Source: Deferribacterales bacterium Deferri_01 (GTDB lineage: Bacteria; Chrysiogenota; Deferribacteres; Deferribacterales; Geovibrionaceae). Taken from it: DNA of 64,000 nucleotides. The stretch covers positions 124,001-188,000 of the forward strand of contig LUZY01000008.1 of assembly GCA_001603805.1 (NCBI GenBank), read 5' to 3'. The notes below the pieces were generated by a model, which was given only the letters and a program-made list of their open reading frames with translations, did not search any database and had not been told where the DNA came from. The position numbers were made by a program, and so were the translations under genes. Below, piece after piece: positions 49,823 through 58,456 of this stretch (positions are counted from its first letter, which is position 1; each line of letters opens with the position of its first letter).

Positions 49823-50500
49823 CTATTCCTCTACTATGAAGTCAAACACCGCAAATACGACGGCGGTGAAAATAATATCGAATATAAGAAGGATCTTCAG
49901 CCACGGATAAGCAAGAGCATGATCGTGACCGAGGACAAAAATATTAAGACTCTGCACTGAGGCGAGAATGACCGGAACAAGTATCGGCAGAAGCAGAAGC
50001 GGAAGCATGACTTCCCTTGTTCTGGTGTTTACGGATATAAGCGAGAACAGCGTTCCCAGCACGGCGAACCCGTATGTGCCGAGGAAAAAGACAGATGCAG
50101 TCAATGCTCCGCCGGCGAAAACATTTACATTATAAAGCACTGTGAATATGGGGATTGTGATTATCTCCACCATCGCCATGAATGTGAAGTTGCTCAGAAC
50201 TTTGCCGAAGAAGATTGAGCTTGGATCAACGGGAGATAAGAGAAGCGCCTGAAGGTTGCCCCCCTGAACTTCTGTCATCATAGACTTGTTCAGCCCCAGA
50301 AGCCCTGCAAAAACAAAACTCATCCACAATATGCCGCCGACAACCTCGTTTTTCATGTCGCTGCCCGGCTCGAAAATGAAGCTGAATACGACAACAACAA
50401 GAAGGGAGAAGACCAGCATGGAATTAACAACTTCCTTAGACTTGAACTCTTCAAGAATATCTTTTCTGAAAATGCAGAATACGGTATTAAAATAGCCCAT
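49823..50500 (-). CDS. ccmB: Heme exporter permease CcmB
   Basis: CcmB is the membrane subunit of the CcmAB ABC complex that releases holo-CcmE. The 225-residue protein has six membrane helices. It starts with a cytoplasmic segment (IFRKDILEEFKSKEVVNSM) and includes the family pattern GGILWMSFVFAGLLGLNKSM near 55-74 and EVQGGNLQALLLSPVDPS near 76-93. It sits between ccmA and ccmC with gaps of 1-3 bp. Confidence 0.95.
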   Translation of the reverse strand: MGYFNTVFCIFRKDILEEFKSKEVVNSMLVFSLLVVVVFSFIFEPGSDMKNEVVGGILWMSFVFAGLLGLNKSMMTEVQGGNLQALLLSPVDPSSIFFGKVLSNFTFMAMVEIITIPIFTVLYNVNVFAGGALTASVFFLGTYGFAVLGTLFSLISVNTRTREVMLPLLLLPILVPVILASVQSLNIFVLGHDHALAYPWLKILLIFDIIFTAVVFAVFDFIVEE

Positions 50501-50501
50501 C

Positions 50502-51209
50502 TCAGCTTACCGCCTGCATGTATATTTCCTCGAACTCTTTTTCGGGAATCTCTTCTTTTTTGCTGTCCAGAGTGAATTTGCCGCCTTTGACAACAACTAT
50601 TCGGGAGGCAAGCTCATAACCTCTGGGGAGGTTGTGAGTAACCATAACTATGGTTTTTTTAAGGGAAAACTGTTCCTTGAGAATACCTGTAAGAACCAGT
50701 GAGGCATGCTGATCAAGCCCTGTGTAGGGTTCATCAAGCAGAATAATATCAGGGTCATGCATGAGCGCACGAGCTATGGAAAGCCTCTGGAGCATACCTC
50801 TTGAAAATGCCCTTACTCTGTCATGCTTCCTAGCGAGAAGCTCAACCCTCTTAAGGAGAAAGTCAGCCCTTGCGGGGACATCCTTTAGACCGTAAAGCCT
50901 GCCGTAAAAGACAAGGTTCTCAAAAGCACTCAGGTTTTCATATAAAAAAGGCTGGTGAGAGATTACTCCGAAGTGTCTTCTAAAATCGTCCTTCATTTTT
51001 TTTATGGGCGTACCTTTAAAAAAAATATCACCCTCACTCGGTTTGGTGAGGGTGGAAAGAATTTTCAGAAGAGTGGACTTTCCTGCCCCGTTCGGTCCGA
51101 ACACAGACATGAAGTCCCCTTCTGCAAGTTCAAAGGTCACACCTTTCAATGCTTCGGTGTGACCGTATCTCTTTTTTACGTTATCCAGCCTGAAAATAGG
51201 CTCAGGCAT
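50502..51209 (-). CDS. ccmA: Heme exporter ATPase CcmA
   Basis: CcmA hydrolyses ATP to drive heme transfer from CcmC/CcmE. From ATG 51209 (AGGAG 6 bp before) the protein has 235 residues. Walker A is GPNGAGKSTLL near 37-47, the signature FSRGMLQRLSIARAL near 134-148 (LSGGQ replaced by FSRGM), Walker B IILLDEPYTGLD near 153-164, and the switch His in MVTHN. The upstream in-frame ATG lies inside ccmF and is rejected. It overlaps ccmF by 8 bp. Confidence 0.94.
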   Translation of the reverse strand: MPEPIFRLDNVKKRYGHTEALKGVTFELAEGDFMSVFGPNGAGKSTLLKILSTLTKPSEGDIFFKGTPIKKMKDDFRRHFGVISHQPFLYENLSAFENLVFYGRLYGLKDVPARADFLLKRVELLARKHDRVRAFSRGMLQRLSIARALMHDPDIILLDEPYTGLDQHASLVLTGILKEQFSLKKTIVMVTHNLPRGYELASRIVVVKGGKFTLDSKKEEIPEKEFEEIYMQAVS

Positions 51210-53142
51210 TTTTGCTCCTGCCGCTAACAGTATAAACAGCGCCCACACACATAATTGCGCAGCCTATCCAGAGCCATACAAGAAGAGGCTCGTAAACCAC
51301 CTGAATACCAATGTAATTTTCAGGTTTAGAATAGCTGGCGAGTATGAAGTAGAGGTCGCCTTTAAGTTTCGAGTAGATTGCAACTTCCGCCCATGCTTCT
51401 TCACGTTTGTTATAGAAGCGTCTTTCCGGAGCGACAGTGACTATCTCTTTGCCATTTTCTGTTACTTTAACAGGTGCGTAGACAGATGTAAAGTTCTGAC
51501 TCTGATTTACAGTGAGTTCTCCCACCTGCATTTCATACTGACCGAATGAAAAGCTTTCGCCCGGGGCTACCACATGTTCATCCTTGATGTTGTAGAATGA
51601 GGAGGCGATGATCCCGTAAGCCATTATAACAACGCCTATGTGGACAAGGAGTCCCCCGTAGAGTCTGCGCTGGGTGAGCATTACTTTAGCTCCATTATTT
51701 TTAACAGAGATTACAATTTTTGTGATGATTGTGGCGAGTGAAAGTGATGTTACGCCAGTGAGAATGAGTGGTATAGGCATCGTATAGCCCTTTACATACA
51801 TTAACACCATAGACGCCAGGGCGGCTATAACGGCGGGAATAATTCTTTTATAGAATGTTTCACCTACCTCCTTGCCGTACTGAGCCATAGGAGCAAGACC
51901 CGCAAAAAGGAGGATCAGTATGAAGAAGGGGGTGGATACTTTATTGAAGTAGGGGATATTAACCGTAAGCTTGTTGCCCACAACTCCGAAAATGCCCATA
52001 ATACCGTAATATGCCTGTGAGAGAATAGGCATAGTTGTTCCCACAAGGACAACAACCATGAGACCGAGGAAAACCCAGTTTGCGATAAAGAACATTCCTT
52101 CTCTTGAGGAGAAATGGAATTCTTTTTCTTCAGGGTCTTTATAAAGCTTAAGGTTTGTAAGCAGCATGATGAGGTAAGCAGCAGCTGCAACCACCATAAA
52201 TACTATGAAAAATGTACCGAGGCTTGATTTGCCGAATGAGTGAACAGACTCTATAACTCCGCTTCTTGTGAGAAACGTTCCGAATATGCAAAGCAGGAAG
52301 GACGTCATCAGCAGAGTGTGAGTCCAGATTTTAAGCTTGTTTCTCTGCTCATATATAAGAGCGGAGTGCATATACGCAGTAGCTGTGATCCATGGGAGAA
52401 GAGATGCGTTTTCAACGGGATCCCATGCCCAGTATCCGCCCCAGCCAAGCTCAACATAAGCCCACTGACCGCCGAGAACTATACCTATTGTAAGGAAAAC
52501 CCATGAGAATATTGCCCATCCTCTGCTCTCTTTCACCCAGAGGTTTGAACCGTCATTGGTGATGATGGAGGCAATGGCGTGTCCCAGAGGAACTGTGAAG
52601 CCGGCAAAGCCAAGAAAAAGTGTTGGAGGATGATAAATCATTCCGGGGTTCTGGAGAAGGGGGTTCATTCCCACGCCGTCCTGAGGCATAAAGCCGAGTT
52701 CCGCAAAAGGGTTAGTTACAAAACAGGTAAGGATCAGGAAAAAAGAAGACGAAACTGATATAATAAAGAGAACAGAACTCTTATATCTGGGGTCGTAATC
52801 CCTAAGCCTTATCATTTCAACCATGGCGAATATAACAAGAAGAAGTCCCCAAAAAAGGAGAGAACCCGCCTGACCTGCCCAGAAAGCACTGAGCTTATAA
52901 ACCATAGGCAGTGCAAGGTCTGTGTACTGAGCGACATATTCTATCTTGAAATTGCTTGTGACAAGCGCCAAAAGAAGAATCAGAGAAGCAATACCTATTG
53001 CCGCTGTCTGTGCGATGAGGAAATATCCTCCGATTTTATCGTAAATTTTGTTTTCGCTTCTCATACCTGTTAAGTAGAAGTAAGAAGCACCCGCGCCCGT
53101 TATAAGCGCAAGGAGCATAAACAAAAATCCTGCTCCGCCCAC
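51202..53142 (-). CDS. ccmF: Cytochrome c heme lyase CcmF
   Basis: CcmF attaches heme to apocytochrome c. The 646-residue protein has about 14-15 membrane helices. The heme-handling motif WGGYWAWDPVENASLLPW lies near 230-247. HPPTLFLGFAGFTVPLGHA is near 170. A periplasmic domain near the C-terminus (about 540-610) precedes the last helix. Length is normal. In standard System I, CcmF works with CcmH; no CcmH is encoded here. Confidence 0.97.
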   Translation of the reverse strand: MGGAGFLFMLLALITGAGASYFYLTGMRSENKIYDKIGGYFLIAQTAAIGIASLILLLALVTSNFKIEYVAQYTDLALPMVYKLSAFWAGQAGSLLFWGLLLVIFAMVEMIRLRDYDPRYKSSVLFIISVSSSFFLILTCFVTNPFAELGFMPQDGVGMNPLLQNPGMIYHPPTLFLGFAGFTVPLGHAIASIITNDGSNLWVKESRGWAIFSWVFLTIGIVLGGQWAYVELGWGGYWAWDPVENASLLPWITATAYMHSALIYEQRNKLKIWTHTLLMTSFLLCIFGTFLTRSGVIESVHSFGKSSLGTFFIVFMVVAAAAYLIMLLTNLKLYKDPEEKEFHFSSREGMFFIANWVFLGLMVVVLVGTTMPILSQAYYGIMGIFGVVGNKLTVNIPYFNKVSTPFFILILLFAGLAPMAQYGKEVGETFYKRIIPAVIAALASMVLMYVKGYTMPIPLILTGVTSLSLATIITKIVISVKNNGAKVMLTQRRLYGGLLVHIGVVIMAYGIIASSFYNIKDEHVVAPGESFSFGQYEMQVGELTVNQSQNFTSVYAPVKVTENGKEIVTVAPERRFYNKREEAWAEVAIYSKLKGDLYFILASYSKPENYIGIQVVYEPLLVWLWIGCAIMCVGAVYTVSGRSKNA

Positions 53143-53188
53143 TGTTCACCTCGTGATTTTTAGATTTGCAAAACATCACCGCTGAGTA

Positions 53189-53208
53189 TCTGCCCGTTTA
53201 CGGGCAGA
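53189..53208. other. Perfect 8-bp hairpin in the ccmE-ccmF gap
   Basis: TCTGCCCG / CGGGCAGA with loop TTTA, extendable by GAG/CTC across a two-base bulge. It lies in the 145-bp gap between ccmE and ccmF on the minus strand. No T run follows, so it may be an RNA processing or stability hairpin that adjusts ccmE relative to ccmF, or a weak terminator. Confidence 0.6.
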
Positions 53209-53287
53209 CTCCGCACACCGTAATAAACTTTGCATAGTATACTAAGTTGATATGGAATTGTATAAAAAGTTCTTTAAGGTATAAAAA

Positions 53288-53710
53288 TTATCCTTTAGTT
53301 GTCTCTTCTTCTGCGTCAACCTCATATTTTGAGGGGCATTTTGTAAGAAGAGTTTTTGCAATAAACTTTTTATTTTCAATGTCGTAGTTGCCTTCGATGA
53401 TGACATGGATTTCTTCTTTGAATGTGTCGGGAATAATGCCTTTGTAATCAACGGTCATTACTGCTCCGCCCTCTTCAACATCCATGATATCGAAAACAAG
53501 GTGCCTTTCTTTTGTGTTTTTTGTGATTGTGCCGGGGATAACTTCACCGCTCACGCGCATGCCCTTCTCATTAAGCTTTTCCGGGTTATGGAGAACTTCG
53601 CCCACAGTGAGGTAGTACACCCCTTCTGATTTGAAGCCGCTGAAAAGCAGGAACGAAATGGCAATTACAATGACCGCAGTGGCAACGAGGAACTTAGTGT
53701 TTTTGTTCAT
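53288..53710 (-). CDS. ccmE: Heme chaperone CcmE, CXXXY type
   Basis: CcmE binds heme covalently in the periplasm and passes it to CcmF. The 140-residue protein has one N-terminal anchor helix (about 8-24) and an OB-fold domain with YYLTVGEVL, GMRVSGEVIPGTI and VVVEGNYD-like strands (IHVIIEGNYD). The heme site at the C-terminus reads LTKCPSKYE: Cys125 and Tyr129, that is CXXXY instead of the classic HXXXY. That type is known from archaea and some bacteria whose System I lacks CcmH. It heads the ccmE-F-A-B-C set. Confidence 0.95.
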   Translation of the reverse strand: MNKNTKFLVATAVIVIAISFLLFSGFKSEGVYYLTVGEVLHNPEKLNEKGMRVSGEVIPGTITKNTKERHLVFDIMDVEEGGAVMTVDYKGIIPDTFKEEIHVIIEGNYDIENKKFIAKTLLTKCPSKYEVDAEEETTKG

Positions 53711-53928
53711 TGGCTGACTCCGTAACGTCTTGACTTTGATTTTATAATGTACATAATCCGACAGTTGATCAAGGAAAAAGTTTAGTAAAAGATATTAAGA
53801 AACCTAAGATTTATAGGTATTTCAGTATCGTTTTAGCGTAATATCTGAATATAATATATATTCGCGGGGAACATTTAACAGCTCCGCCTGTCTTTACCAG
53901 AGTGAAAAATGAGTATAAGGTAGTGATT

Positions 53929-54669
53929 ATGAATGAAATCGGATTTATTACAGCATTTACAGCAGGTGTTCTGTCTTTTCTTTCCCCGTGTGTTCTTCCT
54001 CTGCTCCCGGCTTATCTGTCTTTCATATCCGGTGAGACAATCGACACTCTAGCCTCCGGTGAATCGAGAAAAGCAAGGGTTAAGGCTGTTCTCGGGGCGG
54101 TGTTTTTCGGACTTGGGTTCCTTCTGGTCTTCGTGGTTCTGGGTGCGAGTGCAACCGCAGTCGGCAAGGCTCTGGCGCAGCATAAAATAATGCTCGGACG
54201 CATTGCAGGCATCCTTATTATAATCCTCGGTCTGCATATGGCGGGCATTTTTCGTATAAACAAGCTTCTGGTGCAGAAGAAGTGGAACTATCAGCGCAAG
54301 GCCGGCGCACCGTTTCTTATTCAGGCTTTTTTTCTTGGCGTGGCTCTTGTTCTCGGCTGGTCCCCCTGTCTTGGTCCTGTGGTTGCGGCTATATTCGCCA
54401 TGGCTTCCCAGCAGGAAACCGTGGGACAGGGAATAGGTCTCCTTGTTACATACGGACTGGGCCTGTGGATTCCTTTTCTCCTTGCTGCTCTTGCTGTTGG
54501 TCATGTTATTTCCGGTATGAAAAGAGCTGGAAAGGTTGTCATGGTAGTTGAGAAAGTTTCGGGTGTGCTGCTCATAATAATAGGTCTGCTTATGGCGACA
54601 AACAGCATGGTTATTCTCAGTGCATATCTTGTAAGGTGGTTTCCGTTTCTCGGCAGCATAAATTTTTAG
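53929..54669 (+). CDS. ccdA: Thiol-disulfide transporter CcdA
   Basis: CcdA carries reducing power across the inner membrane to periplasmic thiol proteins in cytochrome c maturation. From ATG 53929 the protein has 246 residues and six membrane helices. Its two redox cysteines are in LSFLSPCVLPLLPAYLS near 13-29 and LGWSPCLGPVVAAIFAMA near 145-162. The ORF could start at GTG 53902, but the ATG gives a normal N-terminus. It is divergent from ccmE. A thioredoxin-like partner (CcmG/ResA) is not seen here. Confidence 0.93.
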   Translation: MNEIGFITAFTAGVLSFLSPCVLPLLPAYLSFISGETIDTLASGESRKARVKAVLGAVFFGLGFLLVFVVLGASATAVGKALAQHKIMLGRIAGILIIILGLHMAGIFRINKLLVQKKWNYQRKAGAPFLIQAFFLGVALVLGWSPCLGPVVAAIFAMASQQETVGQGIGLLVTYGLGLWIPFLLAALAVGHVISGMKRAGKVVMVVEKVSGVLLIIIGLLMATNSMVILSAYLVRWFPFLGSINF

Positions 54670-54738
54670 CGCTTTCATTGCGATTTTGATCTTTTTTTGA
54701 AACTGCATTTATACTATACTATTCTGCTTTTTTTGCTT

Positions 54739-54759
54739 GCCCCTGCACCCTGTGGGGGC
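54739..54759. other. Hairpin between ccdA and yebC
   Basis: GCCCC / GGGGC with an 11-base loop, 70 bp after the ccdA stop. There is no clear T run, so it may be a weak terminator or a leader structure of yebC. Nothing else is recognisable in the 150-bp gap apart from the yebC ribosome site (AAAGGAG). Confidence 0.4.
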
Positions 54760-54819
54760 TATTTATGCAAAATACCCCTAAAGGTTTGATAAATATATTT
54801 TTCAAAGGAGTAAACCCGT

Positions 54820-55569
54820 ATGGCAGGACATAGTAAGTGGGCGAATATTAAGCACAGAAAGGCGGCTCAGGACGCTAAAAAAGGGAAAGTCTTCACTAAG
54901 GTTGCCCGTGAGATCACAGTGGCAGCAAAAGAAGGGGGCGGAGATCCTGACATGAACCCCCGCCTCAGACTGGCTCTTGACAAGGCAAAAGCTGTAAACC
55001 TGCCTAAAGACAACGTTGAGCGAGCAATCAAGAAAGGAACAGGCGAAGGCAACGAAGCTTCATACGAAGATGTGACATATGAAGGCTACGGTCCCGGCGG
55101 TGTTGCTATTCTTGTTAAAACTCTGACAGATAACAGGAACAGAACGGTTGCGGAAGTCCGCAGCACTCTCACTAAAAAAGGCGGCAGCATGGGTGAAGCC
55201 GGCTGCGTTGCATGGATATTTGAACAGAAGGGTCTGCTTGAGATCGCAAAAGACAAGGCGGATGAGGAAAAACTTCTGGAAGAAGCTCTGGAAGCCGGAG
55301 CAGAAGATGTTGTGGATGACGGTGATGTCTTCGCTGTTTACTGCGAGTATTCCGACTTCATGGATGTAAAGACTGCTCTTGAAGAGAAAGGCTATTCCTT
55401 TGAATTTGCAGAAATAACCATGAAACCTAAAAACAGTGTTCCCGTGAATGCTGAAGATCTCCGTAAACTTATGAATATTACCGATTCTCTTGAGGATTTG
55501 GACGATGTTCAGGAGGTTTATTCTAACTTTGAGGCTGATGACGAAGTAATGTCTCAGCTTGAGGACTAG
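54820..55569 (+). CDS. yebC: YebC/PmpR/TACO1-family protein
   Basis: The family regulates transcription in some bacteria and helps ribosomes through polyproline stretches in others. The 249-residue protein starts MAGHSKWANIKHRKAAQDAKKG, the family signature, and continues with GGGDPDMNPRLRLALDKAKAVNLPKDNVERAIKKG and YEGYGPGGVAILVKTLTDNRNRT. Length is normal. ruvC follows after 0 bp, the common yebC-ruvC-ruvA order. Confidence 0.97.
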   Translation: MAGHSKWANIKHRKAAQDAKKGKVFTKVAREITVAAKEGGGDPDMNPRLRLALDKAKAVNLPKDNVERAIKKGTGEGNEASYEDVTYEGYGPGGVAILVKTLTDNRNRTVAEVRSTLTKKGGSMGEAGCVAWIFEQKGLLEIAKDKADEEKLLEEALEAGAEDVVDDGDVFAVYCEYSDFMDVKTALEEKGYSFEFAEITMKPKNSVPVNAEDLRKLMNITDSLEDLDDVQEVYSNFEADDEVMSQLED

Positions 55570-56058
55570 TTGTCCCGCATAGTAATGGGGATTGACCCCG
55601 GGCTTAACTGCACAGGCATAGGTGTTGTGCGGGCATGGCCGGGGAAAGTGGAACATGTTTACCACGGCGTGATCCGCACTGACAGCAAAAAAACTCTCCC
55701 TGAACGCCTTGGTGTAATATGCGAAGGAATCAGAGGGGCTGTGGATGAGTATAAACCGGAGATATCTGCGGTTGAGGATATTTTCCAGTCAGTCAATATA
55801 AAAAGCGCAATGCTTCTGGGGCAGACAAGGGGGGCGATAATTGCCACCCTTCTTTCATACGGCTTGAGTGTTAATGAGTACACCGCTTTGCAGGTGAAAA
55901 AGTCTGTTGTGGGCTACGGCAAGGCGGATAAAGAGCAAGTCAGGCATATGGTGGAGGTTCTCCTCGGCATGAAGATGGGCAAAAGCCCCCTTGATGCATC
56001 CGATGCCTTGGCTGTGGCTGTGTGTCTGGGACTTGAGATTACCGGGAGGCGGTTTTGA
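55570..56058 (+). CDS. ruvC: Holliday junction resolvase RuvC
   Basis: RuvC cuts Holliday junctions. The 162-residue protein has the acidic residues of the active site: Asp in MGIDPGLNCTG near 6-16, Glu in AVEDIF near 67, and the Asp pair in SPLDASDALAVAVCL near 139-153. The TTG start directly after the yebC stop has GAGG five bases upstream; an ATG five codons later would cut into the first strand. Confidence 0.96.
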   Translation: MSRIVMGIDPGLNCTGIGVVRAWPGKVEHVYHGVIRTDSKKTLPERLGVICEGIRGAVDEYKPEISAVEDIFQSVNIKSAMLLGQTRGAIIATLLSYGLSVNEYTALQVKKSVVGYGKADKEQVRHMVEVLLGMKMGKSPLDASDALAVAVCLGLEITGRRF

Positions 56059-56627
56059 TATACAGAGTTAAAGGCGAACTGCTTGAAAAGCACCCCGACT
56101 TTGCGGTGATAGATACAGGCGCCGTAGCTTTTAAAATAGGCATCTCCATGCAGAGCTTTGCTTCCCTGCCTGATATAGGGGAAGAAGCTTCCCTTTATAC
56201 ACTGATGAATGTTCGTGAGGATGATATCAGCCTGTTCGGGTTTGTGACTCCTGAGGAAAAAAAGCTTTTCACCCTCCTGACATCAATAAGTAAAGTAGGA
56301 CCCAAGATGGCGCTGGGCATTCTCTCCGGGCTTGATGTGAGGTCGTTTGAAAAAGCGGTGGTCTCAGGTGATGTGGTTAAGATTAAAGGAATCCCTGGGA
56401 TTGGTCTGAAAACGGCGGAGAGGATAATCCTTGAGCTGAAAGATAAATTTGATCTTGTTTTTAAAACAGAAACCCAGCCGGAAGAATCCTCAGAGGATGT
56501 GGTGAGTGCGCTGTGCAATCTTGGTTATTCCAGAAAAGATGCTGAAAACGCCGTCCGCATATCATTCTCTGCGGAAAGCTCATTTGAGGATAATCTTAAA
56601 AAAGCGCTACGTGGGCTCACCTTGTAG
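56055..56627 (+). CDS. ruvA: Holliday junction branch-migration protein RuvA
   Basis: RuvA binds four-way junctions and loads RuvB. The 190-residue protein has the N-terminal OB fold (MIYRVKGELLEKHPDFAVIDTGAVAFKI), two helix-hairpin-helix motifs (LLTSISKVGPKMALGILSG near 72-90 and IKGIPGIGLKTAERIILEL near 106-126), and a C-terminal RuvB-binding domain with LCNLGYSRKDAENAV. The TTG start overlaps the ruvC stop and follows GGGAGG. RuvB is not in the window. Confidence 0.96.
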   Translation: MIYRVKGELLEKHPDFAVIDTGAVAFKIGISMQSFASLPDIGEEASLYTLMNVREDDISLFGFVTPEEKKLFTLLTSISKVGPKMALGILSGLDVRSFEKAVVSGDVVKIKGIPGIGLKTAERIILELKDKFDLVFKTETQPEESSEDVVSALCNLGYSRKDAENAVRISFSAESSFEDNLKKALRGLTL

Positions 56628-56666
56628 TATATGATATTCACAAATAAGGCATTTTTTTTATTATTA

Positions 56667-56695
56667 TTGACTTGAAAAGATAACAGGATTATAAA
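56667..56695 (+). promoter_or_regulatory. Sigma70 promoter of ktrB
   Basis: TTGACT, 17 bp, TATAAA: close to consensus. The leader to ktrB is about 140 nt and holds a small hairpin GTGTTT-GTTTCA-AAACAC near 56716-56733. No known riboswitch is apparent. Confidence 0.72.
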
Positions 56696-56841
56696 TTCCG
56701 CATGAAAACTGTTCGGTGTTTGTTTCAAAACACAATAGTTGCAGATCTTAAAGCATTGTTTTCTACACACTTTCTGCCAATATCAAAAAATTTTCATTCT
56801 GTAATAAAAAAAATCAATCATAAACTGTTTAAGGAGAATAC

Positions 56842-58149
56842 ATGCAATTTATGTCAGGATTGAAGCCATTTCAGTTTCTTATATTGGGATTTTTATCTTA
56901 TGTTGTTGTCGGGACAGTCTTTTTATCTTTTCCAATGTCTCAAGCAACTGATATAAAAGTTATAGATAATCTTTTTAATGTTACATCGGCTGTTTCAACA
57001 ACAGGACTCAGCACTGTCGGTGTGTCAGACTCTTACACACTTTTTGGTCAAATAGTAATTTTAGTTTTGTTCCAATTAGGCGGAATAGGCTATATGACTT
57101 TGACTTCTTTTATTATTCTCGCAAGAGGCAGGCAGCTTTCTGATATGAGAAATGGTATTCTGGTGACAGAGTTCACACTTCCTGTTGAGTTTAAAATCAC
57201 CAGTTTCATTTTTCAGGTTGTAGTTTTTACTCTAATTATTGAGTTTATAGGTACTATGATTTTGTACGTGGAATTCAAATCTTCTGGAGTAACTTCTCCT
57301 TTCTGGATGGCTTTGTTCCATGCAGTATCAGCATTTACTACTTCAGGTCTCAGTACATTTAGCAACAGTATGGAAGAATTTAAAAATAATTGGGTCATAT
57401 GCACCACTGTCGGTACGCTGTGTTATATGGGATCGATAGGTTTTATTGTTATGCATGATGCATTTTTAGCAGTGAAAAGCAGGACTCATAGAATAACGTT
57501 CACTTCAAAAGTTATTTTGGTTATTACTATGATAATTTTTGTTGTAAGCGCACCTCTTTTCTATTTATTTGAACCTTCATTGGAAAATAAAGGACTTGCA
57601 GAAGGAATTTTGATTTCAGCATTTCAGATCATGACAGCTTCGACAACAGCAGGTTTTAATACTGTACCAATAGGAGAACTTGCTCCTGCTTCTCTCACTC
57701 TTCTGATTATTGCGATGGTAATCGGTGCATCTCCAAGCGGAACAGGTGGCGGGATAAAAACAACCTCCATTTCCTCATGTACAGCAATAGTCATGAGTAT
57801 CCTCCGAGGAAGAAATACTATTACTTTTTTCGGGCATTCAATTCCAAGTGCCAGGCTTATGACTGCAGTTGCTTCGGTGTCAATTTATATCGCTGTTCTT
57901 GCTGTGGGAGTGTTTGTTTTGAGTGTGGTAGAAAAACAAGAATACGTGAAGCTTGTTTTTGAAGCTGCTTCCGCTCTGGGAACAGTCGGATTAAGTATGG
58001 GTATAACAGGTGAACTCAGTAACACAGGGAAGATCTTGGTAACTTTTCTGATGTTTATTGGAAGAGTTGGACCTCTTACTGTCGGGTTATCACTTTTTTA
58101 TTCAAGCAAAAAATCTGAAAAAATAAAGAAAAGCGACCTTGCAGTGTAG
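56842..58149 (+). CDS. ktrB: KtrB/TrkH-family potassium transporter
   Basis: KtrB is the K+-translocating subunit of Na+-linked Ktr systems. The 435-residue protein has the four pore-loop motifs: TSAVSTTGLSTVGV near 49-62, HAVSAFTTSGLSTFS near 159-173, TASTTAGFNTVP near 265-276, and ASALGTVGLSMGITG near 375-389. QLGGIGYMTLTSFI is also typical. It is more A+T-rich than its neighbours and has no ktrA beside it; TrkA at 33838 or a distant KtrA may serve. The window thus encodes two K+ uptake channels. Confidence 0.9.
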   Translation: MQFMSGLKPFQFLILGFLSYVVVGTVFLSFPMSQATDIKVIDNLFNVTSAVSTTGLSTVGVSDSYTLFGQIVILVLFQLGGIGYMTLTSFIILARGRQLSDMRNGILVTEFTLPVEFKITSFIFQVVVFTLIIEFIGTMILYVEFKSSGVTSPFWMALFHAVSAFTTSGLSTFSNSMEEFKNNWVICTTVGTLCYMGSIGFIVMHDAFLAVKSRTHRITFTSKVILVITMIIFVVSAPLFYLFEPSLENKGLAEGILISAFQIMTASTTAGFNTVPIGELAPASLTLLIIAMVIGASPSGTGGGIKTTSISSCTAIVMSILRGRNTITFFGHSIPSARLMTAVASVSIYIAVLAVGVFVLSVVEKQEYVKLVFEAASALGTVGLSMGITGELSNTGKILVTFLMFIGRVGPLTVGLSLFYSSKKSEKIKKSDLAV

Positions 58150-58155
58150 TTAAAT

Positions 58156-58188
58156 ATCTCTTCCGTTACTTCAAGCAACGGAAGAGAT
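58156..58188. terminator. Bidirectional terminator between ktrB and the small Cys/His-rich gene
   Basis: A perfect 12-bp stem ATCTCTTCCGTT / AACGGAAGAGAT with a 9-base loop, between two convergent genes. On each side it is bordered by A/T-rich sequence (TATAAAATT and ATTTAACT). Confidence 0.88.
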
Positions 58189-58195
58189 TATAAAA

Positions 58196-58447
58196 TTACT
58201 CGACTTTTTCGCCGGTTTCTGAATCGATAAGATGCAGATCGCCGTTTGTAATGCCGATGCCAACTTCAAGGCAGCTGTAAACGAATTCTTCAAAGCTCAT
58301 GCCGTTAACTTCGCACGCCTGATTTATTTCGTCCATAAATTCTTTTTCCATGGCAAAAGCCATGCTCACCATACTCTCGTCATCAATTTCGTGGTCATGG
58401 TCGTGACCGCCGCAGCCGCCGCTTCCGCATCCGCATGTGTCGCTCAT
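58196..58447 (-). CDS. Small protein with Cys/His/Gly-rich N-terminus
   Basis: The 83-residue protein starts with a metal-binding-like segment (CGCGSGGCGGHDHDHE at about 5-20: four Cys and three His). A helical acidic domain follows (AMEKEFMDEINQACEVNGMSFEEFVYSCLEVGIG) and a short beta end. I know no named family. It is 9 bp downstream of the hybrid kinase gene and co-directional, so it is likely made with it. Binding of nickel, zinc or copper is suggested by composition only. Confidence 0.75.
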   Translation of the reverse strand: MSDTCGCGSGGCGGHDHDHEIDDESMVSMAFAMEKEFMDEINQACEVNGMSFEEFVYSCLEVGIGITNGDLHLIDSETGEKVE

Positions 58448-58456
58448 GTTGTCTCC

